Of a DNA stretch of 64,000 nucleotides, positions 1 through 10,091 are shown one piece after another. Every line of letters begins with the position of its first letter. Position 1 is the stretch's first letter. The stretch comes from Purpureocillium takamizusanense (Eukaryota; Ascomycota; Sordariomycetes; Hypocreales; Ophiocordycipitaceae): assembly GCF_022605165.1 (NCBI RefSeq), contig NC_063069.1:4402001-4466000 (forward strand). The letters run 5' to 3'. The notes below the pieces were generated by a model. The model had not been told where the DNA came from, searched no databases, and saw only the letters and a list, made by a program, of their open reading frames with translations. Both the position numbers and the translations under genes were made by a program.

Positions 1-350
1 ATCCCGAAGGCAAACACAAATCAGCAGTCAAAAATGAAAGAGACGGAAGCAGAGAGAATAGGCATCATGGATTGATCCCTCGCTGGGTTCTTAGAAGCAA
101 TTACCAGGCCGATGGAGCCGCAGGCCATTGCTTTCGGCGCCACCTCCGGGCCTCCACCCGGCGTTGTCAGAGGTCAGTTTCATGGGTTGGACTGTCCTGT
201 ATGTGCGGCATGTCTTCGTCCTCCAGAGCACTGCGCTGCATGCAGCGTGAAGTCCAGTCGCATCCACAGGCAAGTACTATAGACCACAACTCGGAGGCCT
301 ACGCGTGAGGATGAGCACCTGGTTTCCATGAGTACGACGTAGCTCCCAGG
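1..350. other. Non-coding left edge
   Basis: I see no supportable gene, RNA or repeat here. The short open frames on both strands overlap each other, have no recognisable motif and no promoter-like context. Confidence 0.5.
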
Positions 351-520
351 GACAGAAGGATGTGGGCATGCGCTCCTAGACCCTTCCGGCCCTTGCTGTT
401 TGGTTGCTGCCTGACTGGTCCTCCCCCGCTACAGTCACATTCTGCAATCCACCCCTCTGAGGGCTCCCGAGGGCGAGCACACGCCCTCTGAGTTGTAGGG
501 TCGAGTAGTGACCCCCCAGA
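351..520. repeat. MITE-like element, copy M1
   Basis: The left end reads GACAGAAGGATGTGGGCATG followed by CGCTCCTAGACCCTT. The right end (about 495-520) contains AGGGTCGAGTAGTGACCCCC, an imperfect inverted repeat of the left end. The same ends recur as inverted pairs elsewhere in the window. The interior carries no coding capacity. Exact boundaries and target-site duplications could not be fixed by eye. Confidence 0.65.
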
Positions 521-769
521 GTTCTTGAGGATGGAAAAGCACCACTTCACAGGGCAGTGTATCGTACAGGAGCCCCCCCAGAGGAGTACTGATCACTCTT
601 GGGCTCTCCTCTGGATAATTCGGTTATTGCGTTACCCTGCTCCTGCGTTACTCAGGGCAGTCGATTAAGAACATGGTCGTAAGAGGAGCGTTGCCCGGAG
701 AACGACCCTAGGTCAGGGATACTTTGTTCTAGTTGAAGTTGTAGGTACGGCCTACGCGAACACACAAAG

Positions 770-2205
770 TTGGTAGAGATATCTCTAGTTGCAGCGCCCA
801 GGGACCTGGATCGCGAGGTTGGCACACGGAGACGATCTGAAGGCGGTACACCTAGTTCATCCATTTTGTCGATAACTCTATTAAGCTTAATGCGCTATTT
901 ACAGAACACAGACAGCACAAGGGGCTACGGCGCCCTAGTATGCTACAGGTGGAACGTCCGTTTGCCGGGCATAAGCTGGCAAGCCTCAGCCTGATCACTC
1001 ACTCAAGCTGATGATCGCACCAAGCAGATGGAGATCGAGGTGGCGTAGATCTGCTTGCGGGCTGTGGACGATCGTGTGGGGGTGATGATGGGGAATGTCG
1101 TGCGTTTGATGCCACAGCTGGTTCGGATTGACTGGCCGGCAGTGCGACCTTCTAGAAGCACCACCGTATCTCGGCCGAGTGATTATTGTATATATCGGTC
1201 GCCCTAAGTTACAACACTGGTCGTGGCTAAAGTCTGACTTGAAGCACGACGGTACCTGTATTGCGTTGGGTTCGGATTTCGGGCGCTGAGATAGCTGCCA
1301 GGGGAGTTGTGCGCGAGATTGGAGCAGAGGGCTCGATACTGCTTGAGCCACAGCGGGCGAGGGGTGAGTTGCTGCCGCAGCCTCACGCTCGCACTCAAGT
1401 GCATCCGCGCACTCCTCTGCGCCCTGCGCAAACAGATTCCCGCGACCTCGCAGAAATGCGCTCCTGGTTAAGATGTTTCTTCGTGGGGCTGCAGCGCTCA
1501 GGGACCCGGATCGTGGGGTTAGCCTACCAACACAAGCGGCTCCACCGCTCCTCAAAGAGTTAGAACCTCAATTTGCCGGCTACAAGCTGGCCAACCACAG
1601 CCTGGCAACTCACTCAAATTGGAAAGTTATTCACCACCCCGTAGCCCGAGCGTCTCAGCCCTCTCCACCGAGGTGGCGTAGATCTCGTAGCGGGCCGTGG
1701 TCGATCGTGTAGGGGTGGTGATGGGGATCTCAAATTGAGGTTGTGCAGCAGCGTGTTCGGTGCCTCAACGCACGATTGACTGGCGCGGCAGTGTGGCCGT
1801 GTTGTATTGTGCAGTAAGGTGTGACCACTCTATGTAGACATGTTTGAGCCCAGCGCGAAGTTCATCCTATAGTGTTCCGAGTTTGGGAATTGGGTTGTCA
1901 ACCTGTCTTCGCAACCGGCAGAGGTCACAGCCTTCTCGTCGTATGCGAAACCATATTGCTCGCAGGCGGCGCTAATAAACCTACCATCGCAGGACCCGGT
2001 CTCTCAACAAGCGGCTTGGCCAAAAGTCTGCGTTGTGGCAAGACAGTATTTCGGGTCCGTTGGGTTCGGATTTCGGGCGCTGACGAAGATGTGGGCTATT
2101 GTCTTGGCGCGTCAGTGGGATAGCTGCCAGAAGAACGGTACGCCAGATTGGAGCAGAGGACTCAACACTGCTTAAGCCACAGCGAGTGAGGGGAGTGTTG
2201 TAGCT
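770..2205. repeat. Diverged tandem direct duplication of about 700 bp
   Basis: Several blocks occur twice in the same order and orientation. They are the GCAGCGC(C/T)CAGGGACC block (~784 and ~1489), a TTTGCCGG...AAGCTGGC block (~961 and ~1573), a GAGGTGGCGTAGATCT block (~1036 and ~1670) and a GGGTTCGGATTTCGGGCGCT block (~1267 and ~2063). Copies are separated by roughly 630-800 bp and have diverged by substitutions and indels. Neither copy contains a convincing gene; both look like relics of an older element. Confidence 0.65.
1383..1460 (-). repeat. Isolated unit related to the 6.6-7.0 kb minisatellite
   Basis: Read on the minus strand, this stretch gives TGCGAGGTCGCGGGAATCTG, then TTTGCGCAGGGCGCAGAGGA and GTGCACTTGAGTGCGAGCG-like segments. 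These match in order the unit of the tandem array at 6.6-7.0 kb. It is a single diverged copy inside the duplicated block and lies 5 kb away in the opposite orientation. Confidence 0.6.
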
Positions 2206-2500
2206 TCCGATGGAGAGATGGGCCTACTGGAGAAGCCTGGGAGGGAAGGCGAGACGGGTATAGACAACGATGAGATGCGGCAACAGGAGACTCACACCAT
2301 AAACTGCTTTCTCGCTGGACTCTAAGGCCTGCTCACTGTATTGACAAAGTGCCAACCAACACTGCACTGCGGGAGTTTGAAAGTCTTTGTCGCCTTTTCA
2401 GGCCATGAACGACGTCGGCCTGGCGCTAGTTCCCATCGTGCTTCATGGCTACGACTACCAGACCGACAGAATAGGCTGTCGGTTCGACTGAGCCGCCTGG

Positions 2501-2712
2501 GACAGAAGGAAGTGGGCATGCGCTCCTTGACCCTTCCGCTGCTAACTCAACCCCCCCTGCACCCCTACTGTGACTCACCTTGAGGAGGGGTTCTATTTAA
2601 CACTGCGCAGTCCAATAGCATGTCACGATTAGGCGCCTCGGCTTGCAAAAGCGAGGGCCTGGGCTGGGACAGTTCTAGGGTCGAGTAGCGACCCCCCAGA
2701 CTTTCGCAGGAC
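2501..2712. repeat. MITE-like element, copy M2
   Basis: The left end GACAGAAGGAAGTGGGCATG then CGCTCCTTGACCCTTCC is nearly identical to M1. The right end (2675-2712) contains AGGGTCGAGTAGCGACCCCC then AGACTTTCGCAGGACAGAAC, the inverted form of the left end, including the outer GGACAG-type motif. The 2713-3022 stretch to the next gene holds nothing else I recognise. Confidence 0.7.
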
Positions 2713-3022
2713 AGAACAGAACCTTCACAAGGCAGTACCCTATTGCTTCAGCCTTCAGCCCCCCACCCAGAGTGTTGCTCACCATTGCAGCACCAGCTCT
2801 ACATTGAAGTTAAAGCAAGGCGAAACAGGTAGTGACAAAATCTACCAATTGATGCTGTACATGCTACCGTAATAATTCATCACACTTCGTCCATACCCCC
2901 TTAGACGCACATGACGGTATTTACAGAGACGCCGTCACCATAATGCGCTGCGTGGCCCCTTTGGTACCTCAAGAAGGTAGGAGAGCCATTCTGAGGCTAT
3001 AAATCGACTAGCGACAGCCAGG

Positions 3023-6000
3023 TCAATCATTTAAATCGACAGACACAAAGTCGTCTTCGCTATCCTCAAACCCTTGGGTTCCTGATAGCTGGCCGTAAGC
3101 TTCCCTCGACGGCAATCCACGGAGATACTCGGGAACTTTTCTTGGGTAGACAGATGGTCTCCGCTCCCACCGGCCAGACGGAGATTGCAGTGGTGTAGAT
3201 CTGGAGGCAGGCTGCGACCAACTCCAGCAAATACTGTCGCCAACAGACTCCGACTGGGTGGACGTGCCTGGAGTGTTCTCTTGCAATCCATCGTCTTGTT
3301 GACGGGACTGGGAGCGCTTCGCGAATCGTGGCGACGTAGAAGTCGACCAAGTGGTATGGATCTCAGAACGGGGTCGTATCGAACTAGCAGGCAACGAAGA
3401 TCCGCTGGCTGGCTGCGGCGGGCTACGGCGAAAATCAGTCGTATCACGCGTCTGCAATTGTGCAAGAGCACTTGGAGAATGGCCTTTGAACCTGTGTAGA
3501 CTATCTGGTCGTTCATAGTACCCGGAGCGCTTGGTGACTCCGGAGTGCGCAGAAGGAGAACGGGTGGGGGGAATCTCAGAACGGGGTCGTTCAGGACTGA
3601 GAGCCAACGTAGATCCGTTGGTAGGCCGCGACATGATGCTGCATCGATAACTGGTAGACTGTGCCCGAGCTTTTGGAGAAAATCTCCCGATTGTATGACC
3701 TCTGTCTGCTCCTTGATGTGAAGAAGGGGGTCTCGTAGGAGGGATCTCAGAACGGGGTCGCACAGGACTGGCAGCCAGCGTAGATCCGTTGGCAGGTTGC
3801 GACGGGCTCCTGCAGTGATCAGTCGTATAAGGCGCCCTTGGGGTTGTGAAAGGTTTTGGGGAATGCCTTCTGGACGTTGGTGATCTATCTGGTCGCTGAT
3901 CTCCGTGTCTTGCAGGGCCCTTTGCATGACCTCGGCTCTGTCGGTCTCCCGCGCTGGGCGATGATTGCTGAGACGTGAGACCCGAGGCCTCCGGCGATTT
4001 TCGTTGAGACATGCGATGGCTTACATCCAGCGGTGCACATGGAGGGGAGCAACTTTGTGCTGCCTGGGCGGTAGCATCGGAGTGAGTTAAGCTGTCTGGA
4101 GAGGACAGTACTGGGAGACTGACGCAGCTCAGGCGAAATTCGGGCGACGACGAGGATCGGTCCGCCGCCATGTTGAAGCTTGCCCCAGTGGAATGCGAGT
4201 ATACTGAACTCCCTTCCAACGCAGGCCTAGTACTCGCGTTGCCAGAATCGTTGGTGCGCCTGCTGCGGGAAAGTGTGTGGTGTCCATCCGGCAAGGCATA
4301 CGAGCTATGGTACCGCTGTGCTGTGGTTTGGGTCAATGAGTCTCGGTGGGTATGAGCTGCTTCGCTTGTGAGGGCCACATTGGGGCGGGCGATGATTGGT
4401 GATGTGCTGCACTCGGAACCGGCAGAGCTTGGGACAGGTGGGCGCCAAGCTCTCTCCGCTGATGCTCCCACGTTCCGGGCCTTCATCATTTTAACTCTTC
4501 GACGACGAAGGATATGCTTGCTCTTAGGCTCCCTGGACGAAGGGTGCGATAGATTATTTGAACTTGGAAAGTTAGAGAGAGACCGTGGAGGCATACGACA
4601 CGAGAGCGCGGACCGCCACTCGTCAATTTCGCGATGCTCCGGCAAGCCCGGCGAAAGGTGCTGACTTCGCTGGAGAGCGCTCTCACTCTCGAGCTGAGCA
4701 GTGTTTCCCGTAGACGCGTCGTCCATAGCAATTCCTTCGACGCTATGACCATACGGGCCTTCTATTGCAGGCCGAATGCTTCCGCTGACAGGATTGTCCA
4801 CGGTGCTGAAGGTGTTCTGATCGCTGATTGCCCCCATCATGTGCTGGTCGTACATGAAGCTTTCATCGCGCTGCCTGCCAATCCATGGCGCGGTCCATGA
4901 GCTTCGATCTCCTCGGACACTCTCGGTGTTGAGAGAAATAACCTCGCCTGTGAGATAGTACGGACCCGTGGGAGTGAAGTTGAGAAAGACGTTCAGTAAT
5001 TGCTTCACGATATATAAGACGCTCAGGCCTGACCTCGGAGACACAGTAGCAATTGTCGGGATGAAGGCAGAGTCTTGAATTACACTGAAGATTTGTAGGA
5101 CCGGAGTTCCCCAACGGTGACTTGGCTGGCGCAAATAGTTTGCTTCGCTAAAGCCCTCCATTTCTGATGCTGGCACCAACGAGCCACCTTGGAAAGGTAA
5201 CATTGGACTCCTGAGGACTTGTTCAAGAACTGGGCTACGAAACCCGAGGAGATGAGCTCGTCTCTGTAGGAGAGCCACGCATCTGGAGTCTTGACGTGTT
5301 GGCGTCCGGCGTTGCCCTGCCCGGGGGCCCTTCACCACCCTCGGCTCCGAGCTAGACAAATAAGGGAACCGGCGGAGAGCGGCTAGCATCAGTTGAGTGT
5401 AGGCAAAATCGAAGGACGGTGATCCCAACACTGCTTGGAACACGCCCTCTTGGATCTCAACATACGGTGGCGAATCAACCCAGCAACTCCGCAACACCTC
5501 TCGCAATGACAGTTTTCTGAGCCTTGCCATAGTTCTAGCCTCTTCCCCGAGAACGTGAAACCATATTATATCGGCCGCAATACTTATGTATCTTATGTCG
5601 TCTTGAAGTGATCGAATGCTCAATATTATACCTGAAGTCGACTGGACGCGACGTTCTATTTCATCTCTCTGCGGACCGGTAACTCCAGGGAAGACTTTCT
5701 TGTCTTTGAAAGCATTGTGAATCCACTCACGGTCTGACTGGCTAGCAGCCGGAGCACGACCGTCCAAATTGGTCACCGTGTCTCTGTCGACAGCCCTCTG
5801 TAGAGCTGGATCGCCAAGTGTGAAGTCTGACCACTGAGTGTATATGGATCGGAGGCCATCGAGGAGTTCCGCATCAACGCGATGCTGGAACATGTCTTTA
5901 AGGCTGCCGAGGTGTAGGAAATCGATGACCGCCGGTAAGTCCATAAGCCGATCAAGCGATTCGACTACAGATCGGCGCTGCTTGACCGCCCGAAAAATGC

Positions 6001-6541
6001 GCTGTTTCTCCGGGCTTAGCCTCTCGTGCCATTCGAAGAAGTCCACATGGCTATCGGTATATTCTCGAAGCTTCGAGTAGATACGGCCGTCTGAGTCTCG
6101 TTCCTCATGTTGGCACTGCTCCGTTCGTCGCCTAATTACTTGGCTAGCCCGAAGATTATTGAGACTGATATATGACACCTTTACCGTCCAAAAAGATGGA
6201 CCAGCACCTAAGGCTGCTTTTGCTCGGTGGCGGCCTTGCGTATAGTAAACGACGTGATCACAGACGCAAGGGTAAATGCCGCGTTGGTTCGCTTGATTGA
6301 GCTCCGTGTGAGACAGTCGAAGCTGGGACAAGAGCGAGTGCACTGCAGTGCTGTCGATGTAGCCATCGATCCAGTGCCTGCGGCGGCTGTGGTTGATTGA
6401 TGTTTTTCTAAAGAGCTTTCGGAGGCGGTCGGTTTGCTGCTGATTGTACAATCGTTCTCCTACACCTGTGACAAGTCGCATCTGCCTAATAGGAACCTGA
6501 ACGACCCCTAGGAACTGTGGCTCAGCTCGTGACATGATCAT
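3023..6541 (-). CDS. DUF3723-family protein with long disordered C-terminus
   Basis: This is a single open frame of 1172 aa with no intron needed; ATG is at 6541 with a second in-frame ATG two codons on. Residues ~1-450 match my recollection of DUF3723. An N-terminal segment holds 'DGYIDSTAVHSLLSQLRLS' and a ParB-like 'YTQGRHRAKAAL' motif. It is followed by 'GRIYSKLREY', 'DLPAVIDFLHLGSLKDMF', 'LDGRAPAAS' and 'SPSFDFAYTQLMLAALRRFP'. The same blocks recur in order in the gene at 10092-11981, so the two are paralogues. The remaining ~650 residues are Ser/Pro/Arg-rich, with four tandem ~60-aa repeats near the end and a terminal acidic stretch containing 'FVSVDLND', a possible SUMO-interacting motif. 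The function of DUF3723 is unknown. In fungi the family is a recurrent passenger of Starship giant transposons. No promoter element was recognised, because the upstream DNA is a minisatellite. Confidence 0.75.
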   Translation of the reverse strand: MIMSRAEPQFLGVVQVPIRQMRLVTGVGERLYNQQQTDRLRKLFRKTSINHSRRRHWIDGYIDSTAVHSLLSQLRLSHTELNQANQRGIYPCVCDHVVYYTQGRHRAKAALGAGPSFWTVKVSYISLNNLRASQVIRRRTEQCQHEERDSDGRIYSKLREYTDSHVDFFEWHERLSPEKQRIFRAVKQRRSVVESLDRLMDLPAVIDFLHLGSLKDMFQHRVDAELLDGLRSIYTQWSDFTLGDPALQRAVDRDTVTNLDGRAPAASQSDREWIHNAFKDKKVFPGVTGPQRDEIERRVQSTSGIILSIRSLQDDIRYISIAADIIWFHVLGEEARTMARLRKLSLREVLRSCWVDSPPYVEIQEGVFQAVLGSPSFDFAYTQLMLAALRRFPYLSSSEPRVVKGPRAGQRRTPTRQDSRCVALLQRRAHLLGFRSPVLEQVLRSPMLPFQGGSLVPASEMEGFSEANYLRQPSHRWGTPVLQIFSVIQDSAFIPTIATVSPRSGLSVLYIVKQLLNVFLNFTPTGPYYLTGEVISLNTESVRGDRSSWTAPWIGRQRDESFMYDQHMMGAISDQNTFSTVDNPVSGSIRPAIEGPYGHSVEGIAMDDASTGNTAQLESESALQRSQHLSPGLPEHREIDEWRSALSCRMPPRSLSNFPSSNNLSHPSSREPKSKHILRRRRVKMMKARNVGASAERAWRPPVPSSAGSECSTSPIIARPNVALTSEAAHTHRDSLTQTTAQRYHSSYALPDGHHTLSRSRRTNDSGNASTRPALEGSSVYSHSTGASFNMAADRSSSSPEFRLSCVSLPVLSSPDSLTHSDATAQAAQSCSPPCAPLDVSHRMSQRKSPEASGLTSQQSSPSAGDRQSRGHAKGPARHGDQRPDRSPTSRRHSPKPFTTPRAPYTTDHCRSPSQPANGSTLAASPVRPRSEIPPTRPPSSHQGADRGHTIGRFSPKARAQSTSYRCSIMSRPTNGSTLALSPERPRSEIPPTRSPSAHSGVTKRSGYYERPDSLHRFKGHSPSALAQLQTRDTTDFRRSPPQPASGSSLPASSIRPRSEIHTTWSTSTSPRFAKRSQSRQQDDGLQENTPGTSTQSESVGDSICWSWSQPASRSTPLQSPSGRWERRPSVYPRKVPEYLRGLPSREAYGQLSGTQGFEDSEDDFVSVDLND
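3150..3870 (-). repeat. Four tandem ~60-codon repeats inside the DUF3723 gene
   Basis: On the coding (minus) strand the units share the core 'RPRSEIPPTR.PS' preceded by 'QPANGSTLAASP' or close variants. Successive copies read RPRSEIPPTRPPS, RPRSEIPPTRSPS and RPRSEIHTTWSTS, then a degenerate last unit. The DNA core GATCTCAGAACGGGGTCG recurs on the plus strand at about 3359, 3573 and 3743, so the duplication is visible at nucleotide level. The repeats lie in the disordered tail and keep the frame. Confidence 0.75.
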
Positions 6542-6597
6542 GTCTCAAAACAGTCGTGATGGCGTCTTTTGCAGCCACGCGGTTCATCCGTTCGCGA

Positions 6598-7003
6598 GGA
6601 GTGCAGGCGCACTTCTGTACGGTTGCGGGAATCCGGTTTACTCCGGGGGTGCGTTCGCACTCAAGTGCGAGCGCACTGCTGCGAGGTTGCGGGAATCTGT
6701 TTTTGCGGAGGCGCAGGGGAGTGCGGGCGCACTCGAGTGCGAGCGCACTGCGAGGTTGCTGGAATCTGTTTTGGCAGGGCCCTGGGGGAGTGCGGGCGCA
6801 CTCGAGTGCGACGCACTGCGAGGTTGCTGGAATCTGTTTTGGCAGGGCCCTGGGGGAGTGCGAGCGCACTCGACGCACTGCGAGGTTGCTGGAATCTGTT
6901 TTGGCAGGGCCCTGGGGGAGTGCGGGCGCACTCGAGTGCGAGCGCACTGCGAGGTTGCTGGAATCGGTTTTGGCAGGGCCCTAGGGAACTGCCCAGGGGA
7001 GTG
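6598..7003. repeat. 68-69 bp minisatellite upstream of the DUF3723 gene
   Basis: Clear units start near 6718, 6787, 6856 and 6919, and two more diverged units lie at about 6598-6717. Each unit contains GTGCGGGCGCACTCGAGTGC, then GAGCGCACTGCGAGGTTGCT, then GGAATCTGTTTTGGCAGGGC and CCTGGG. The GCGCACTCGAGTGCG core is itself palindromic, so every unit can form a hairpin. One unit has lost 6 bp (~6870). Long open frames appear on both strands only because the unit is stop-free; I do not call them genes. The array begins about 57 bp upstream of the DUF3723 ATG at 6541. Confidence 0.85.
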
Positions 7004-7017
7004 TAGGCGGATTTCCG

Positions 7018-7800
7018 GGGCCTACGGGGGTACCTGTCATTTTCGCCGGACAACCCCAGGGGTAGCCAACCGTCAACGTTAAAACCAATTGGACACTACG
7101 TAGGAATTCCTAACTGGCGAACCCCAAGGGGTATATGGATTACAAATATTGACACCAATAGACTGTATGGAAGGCGTTTTCTACTTTTTACGGTATTTTA
7201 CGTGAGGCTGGGTACTTGCCTAGCTACCTAGCTGCCTCGATGTCTGCCCGAGTGATGACTAATTACCAAACTCTCTCCTGTAAACATTCCTGGCCATGCA
7301 GTACTGATAGCGACTTGTTAGCTGGAACTATGTTGTAGGGTATGTTATAGGGCATATCGTGGGCCGAACGTCAGATATAAATGCCATCAAATAGAGATTC
7401 ACTTCTGTTCCTCTTTATCTGCAGCACTTGCCCCGGTAGCGAACCTCGTCACAAGAATAGGAAAATCGTCCGGAATGATAATTTGCAGGTCCATGTGACA
7501 CTGGACGGCCTTCAGGTTGGCCAAGTCATCAAGCGACGAACGGAACACGATACCTCTAACAGGCATCCATGAATATTCAAGACGTCGAGAGGAGGCTCCG
7601 CACTTGCCTCAAAACGCCAACTCATGCCAAAAGCTACAATATGGCGAGAGTAAGATTTACCGTAGTAACCGTCTAGACGGCGAGAATGATTTTGCAGAGA
7701 GTCTAAGCCCGTTACTACACGGGGTCAAACATTTTATTTCCTTTAGAGGGTGGGCTCTCCCTAGAATATGCACTATTTCTTGCCAGAAAGATTGTCTCTA
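7018..7800 (+). pseudogene. Degenerate DUF3723-like relic, one arm of an inverted repeat
   Basis: A conceptual reading around 7480-7560 gives 'LDGLQVGQVIKRRTEHD'. This aligns with 'LNNLRASQVIRRRTEQC' of the DUF3723 gene at 3023-6541. Shortly after, in another frame, 'SKIYRSNRLDGENDFAESLSP' resembles the family's 'GRIYSKLREY...FEWHERLSP' block. Stops and frame changes break it, and no continuous gene can be drawn. The first ~510 bp (7018-7530) are repeated in inverted orientation at 25075-25632, including the shared reading 'VYGLQILTPID.MEGVF'. The functional meaning of the 7018-7380 part (promoter, 5' exon or flanking repeat) is unclear. Confidence 0.55.
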
Positions 7801-8390
7801 AATTCTGTGATCCCTTGCCCTTGGTTGTCTATAATTCTGTCGTACCCGATTTCCTCACTTCCCTTGTCTTGGAGCTCGTATTTGCCGTCGGTGCCGGAAC
7901 GTACGGCGTGTCGTACATCGGGTCAAATGGGCAAACAAAGAAGTGAGACCTTGTATCTTTGTTGAAGAGCGCTCGGATGCCATGTTGGTATCCCCAGCGC
8001 ATGACGACACTGCGCGCTTCGCGGTTGACAGATGCGCAACTCTGCAGAAGGCGGGAGAAGTACGGGAAGCCACAGCTGGTTGCCAACGCCATGATAGTTG
8101 GGGTTCACGTTGGTCACAACAACGGACCTTCTGCTATCACTTGAAGGTCCAGAAGTACGCGCTGTGGGCAGACAACCCAGAGTAGTTGCAGGCGGGGAGT
8201 AAGGACTGTGATGCACGGTAGCGTCGCTGGACTTACAGTCAGTCAATGATGTTAACAGAGCGGCACGAGCCCGATGCCTGCGAACACAGAATCAGCTGGT
8301 GGGCGAGCTCTGGGTCCTAGACGGACGGCGGTCCGTGGCCAGCCCAGGGTTACGGGGCAAGCCACGCCGCCCGCTGTCAGGCGGTAGCGG
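7801..8390. other. No gene recognised
   Basis: Several short overlapping frames lie on both strands. None has a recognisable motif, a promoter or a paralogue elsewhere in the window. Possibly the decayed remainder of the relic to its left. Confidence 0.4.
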
Positions 8391-8425
8391 TAGGGTCTAG
8401 GAGCGACTCCCCCGCTCTTCCTGTC
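8391..8425. repeat. MITE-like right end, copy M3
   Basis: TAGGGTCTAGGAGCGACTCC followed by CCCGCTCTTCCTGTC matches the right terminus of the family (compare 38097-38133). A convincing inverted left end was not found. GAGCTCTGGGTCCTAGAC at about 8306-8323 may be its degenerate partner, which would make a ~120-bp element. The stretch from 8426 to 8782 holds nothing I can identify. Confidence 0.5.
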
Positions 8426-8782
8426 GCAGCATGCTCCTCCGACTACACTAGGGGCCATCGCCTTCGTACCAAAGAGGCATTACGACCACGCATTTCAGTG
8501 CCGCAATCGGTGCAGCAAAATATACGTTGCCGGCAGCTTCATTAACTGATGTGCCACGTGTCGCACTGTCTTCCTCCGATCGATCACGCCCGATGCACTG
8601 ACAGCTACGCCTCTACGGCCGGTAGCGCACGATCAACTATTCCTCCACGACCAAGTCCACGACCAAGTGCACACGAACCGACAATTTGCAATTACAGATC
8701 GATTATATGAATACATTTATACCGACGAACATAAGGATATATCATTGCAGGTCGTGCGACCTTGGCCGCCCACTTGCGCCTT

Positions 8783-9793
8783 CTACCGGCTCCCATTAAG
8801 CATGATATGAACTGAACGTCCCAGAGACCGTAGTTCGTTGTGGAGTGTGTGCCAGGTTCCTGTGCTCAATGTGTCCTCGCTCAATTGAACTTTTTCGATT
8901 TGCGGGCTGCTAAGTATGAACTCGAGGAGAGAAAACTCAGACACGTTAACATTCTGTAGCTTCAGGCTTCGGATCTCTGGAAGGGAGACGCAGTGAAGAC
9001 ACATCGCTGTCCTGGTCCGCATAGACAGATGCAGAACCCGCACACTTGGGAACGACGATAAGAAGTCCACAAGACTACCGTTGCAATTGGTCGTAGCCGA
9101 GCGAACTCTGAGGACGCGGATCACCTTAGATCCGCGATATACCAGCCCGTCCAGGTGCAATTTGCCATCGATGAACAATTCTTCGACCGATGTAAAACTG
9201 TGTGACAACTCCATAAACCGTTCCAATGTCTTTGACGAGCAGCGTGGAGGCGGCAGCATCCATATATGCCGGATTAGTGCATCGACGCTGCAGTTCTTCG
9301 ACCCTGCTGGACCCATCCGGTGGAGTGGTACAAGAACAAGAGACTTCAAGTTCGGCATCCATCCCAAGATAGACCTGAGTGTCTCTAAATCTTCAACAGG
9401 GCTTCTGCTGTCCTCTTCATGAAAGAATTCTGCGTATCTCATAAACGCAGCGTCAGCTTCGGTTGCAGCAGCGGGGCTTCGGTCGCTCAGTGACAAATTG
9501 CCACTCTGCTCCCGACGGAGCAAAGGATGGACAAGCCATTCTTCTTTGGAACATGGTGACCAGTTGCCACTGTATATCGTCAAAGTACGTGTCGATAATT
9601 TAGTCCCACGGCTGCGGAGGAAGTCCAGAAGGCTACAAAGCGAAGACCTGGTGTCTAACACCGAGACATTCTTGGTTACTATGCCAAATGTTGCCGCTGC
9701 AATGCCACGGCATGCTAAACGGAGGTGCCAAAGATCGCTTTGCGGCAGAAGGACGGCTATGGCGTGCACAAGCTCTGGTGATAAGGAATCCAT
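8783..9793 (-). CDS. F-box protein
   Basis: An intact 336-aa frame. The first ~45 residues form an F-box: 'LSPELVHAIAVLLPQSDLWHLRLACRGIAA', with the family's conserved L-P-E-L start, Leu-rich middle and Leu-x-x-x-C/S-R segment. F-box proteins tether substrates to SKP1-CUL1 ubiquitin ligases. The rest is Leu-rich and irregular ('LKSLVLVPL', 'VRVLHLSM', 'IRSLKLQNVNVSEFSLLEFIL'), consistent with degenerate leucine-rich repeats that would choose the substrate. No intron is needed. It is divergent from the DUF3723 gene starting at 10092, with about 300 bp between the two starts serving both. Fungal accessory regions often carry such lineage-specific F-box genes; no target can be inferred. Confidence 0.8.
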   Translation of the reverse strand: MDSLSPELVHAIAVLLPQSDLWHLRLACRGIAAATFGIVTKNVSVLDTRSSLCSLLDFLRSRGTKLSTRTLTIYSGNWSPCSKEEWLVHPLLRREQSGNLSLSDRSPAAATEADAAFMRYAEFFHEEDSRSPVEDLETLRSILGWMPNLKSLVLVPLHRMGPAGSKNCSVDALIRHIWMLPPPRCSSKTLERFMELSHSFTSVEELFIDGKLHLDGLVYRGSKVIRVLRVRSATTNCNGSLVDFLSSFPSVRVLHLSMRTRTAMCLHCVSLPEIRSLKLQNVNVSEFSLLEFILSSPQIEKVQLSEDTLSTGTWHTLHNELRSLGRSVHIMLNGSR

Positions 9794-10091
9794 TGATCTG
9801 GCGTGGACTTACGCAGCCACCCAATTTGCGGACATTTAGCCTGGCTTTGTGTCCCCTTCGATGGACAGGCGACCGGGCTCGAATTTCTGATGCTTCTCCC
9901 AGTCATACAGTGAACCGTTACCAGTATATCCCAACAGGCTGGTGGCGTTGGAGTCATTAATTCTTTGTTTCACGCCTACAGCAAAGTGACAACCGTAACC
10001 CCAATTGCTCACACTGGGAAGGATAAATGCTCGTGACCGACCTCGCTCATGTTCACCTCCGCTCCTTAGTGTCACAGTATCTTTAAGCCAC

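Noticed and set aside
3185..3499. 104-codon plus-strand frame
   Set aside because: Antisense shadow of the repeated tail of the DUF3723 gene; no independent support.
6598..7003. Possible CRISPR array
   Set aside because: Units are contiguous tandem repeats without unique spacers, and the genome is fungal.
6522..7082. Long open frames on both strands through the 68-bp minisatellite
   Set aside because: Five overlapping frames of similar length on both strands reflect the stop-free repeat, not coding.
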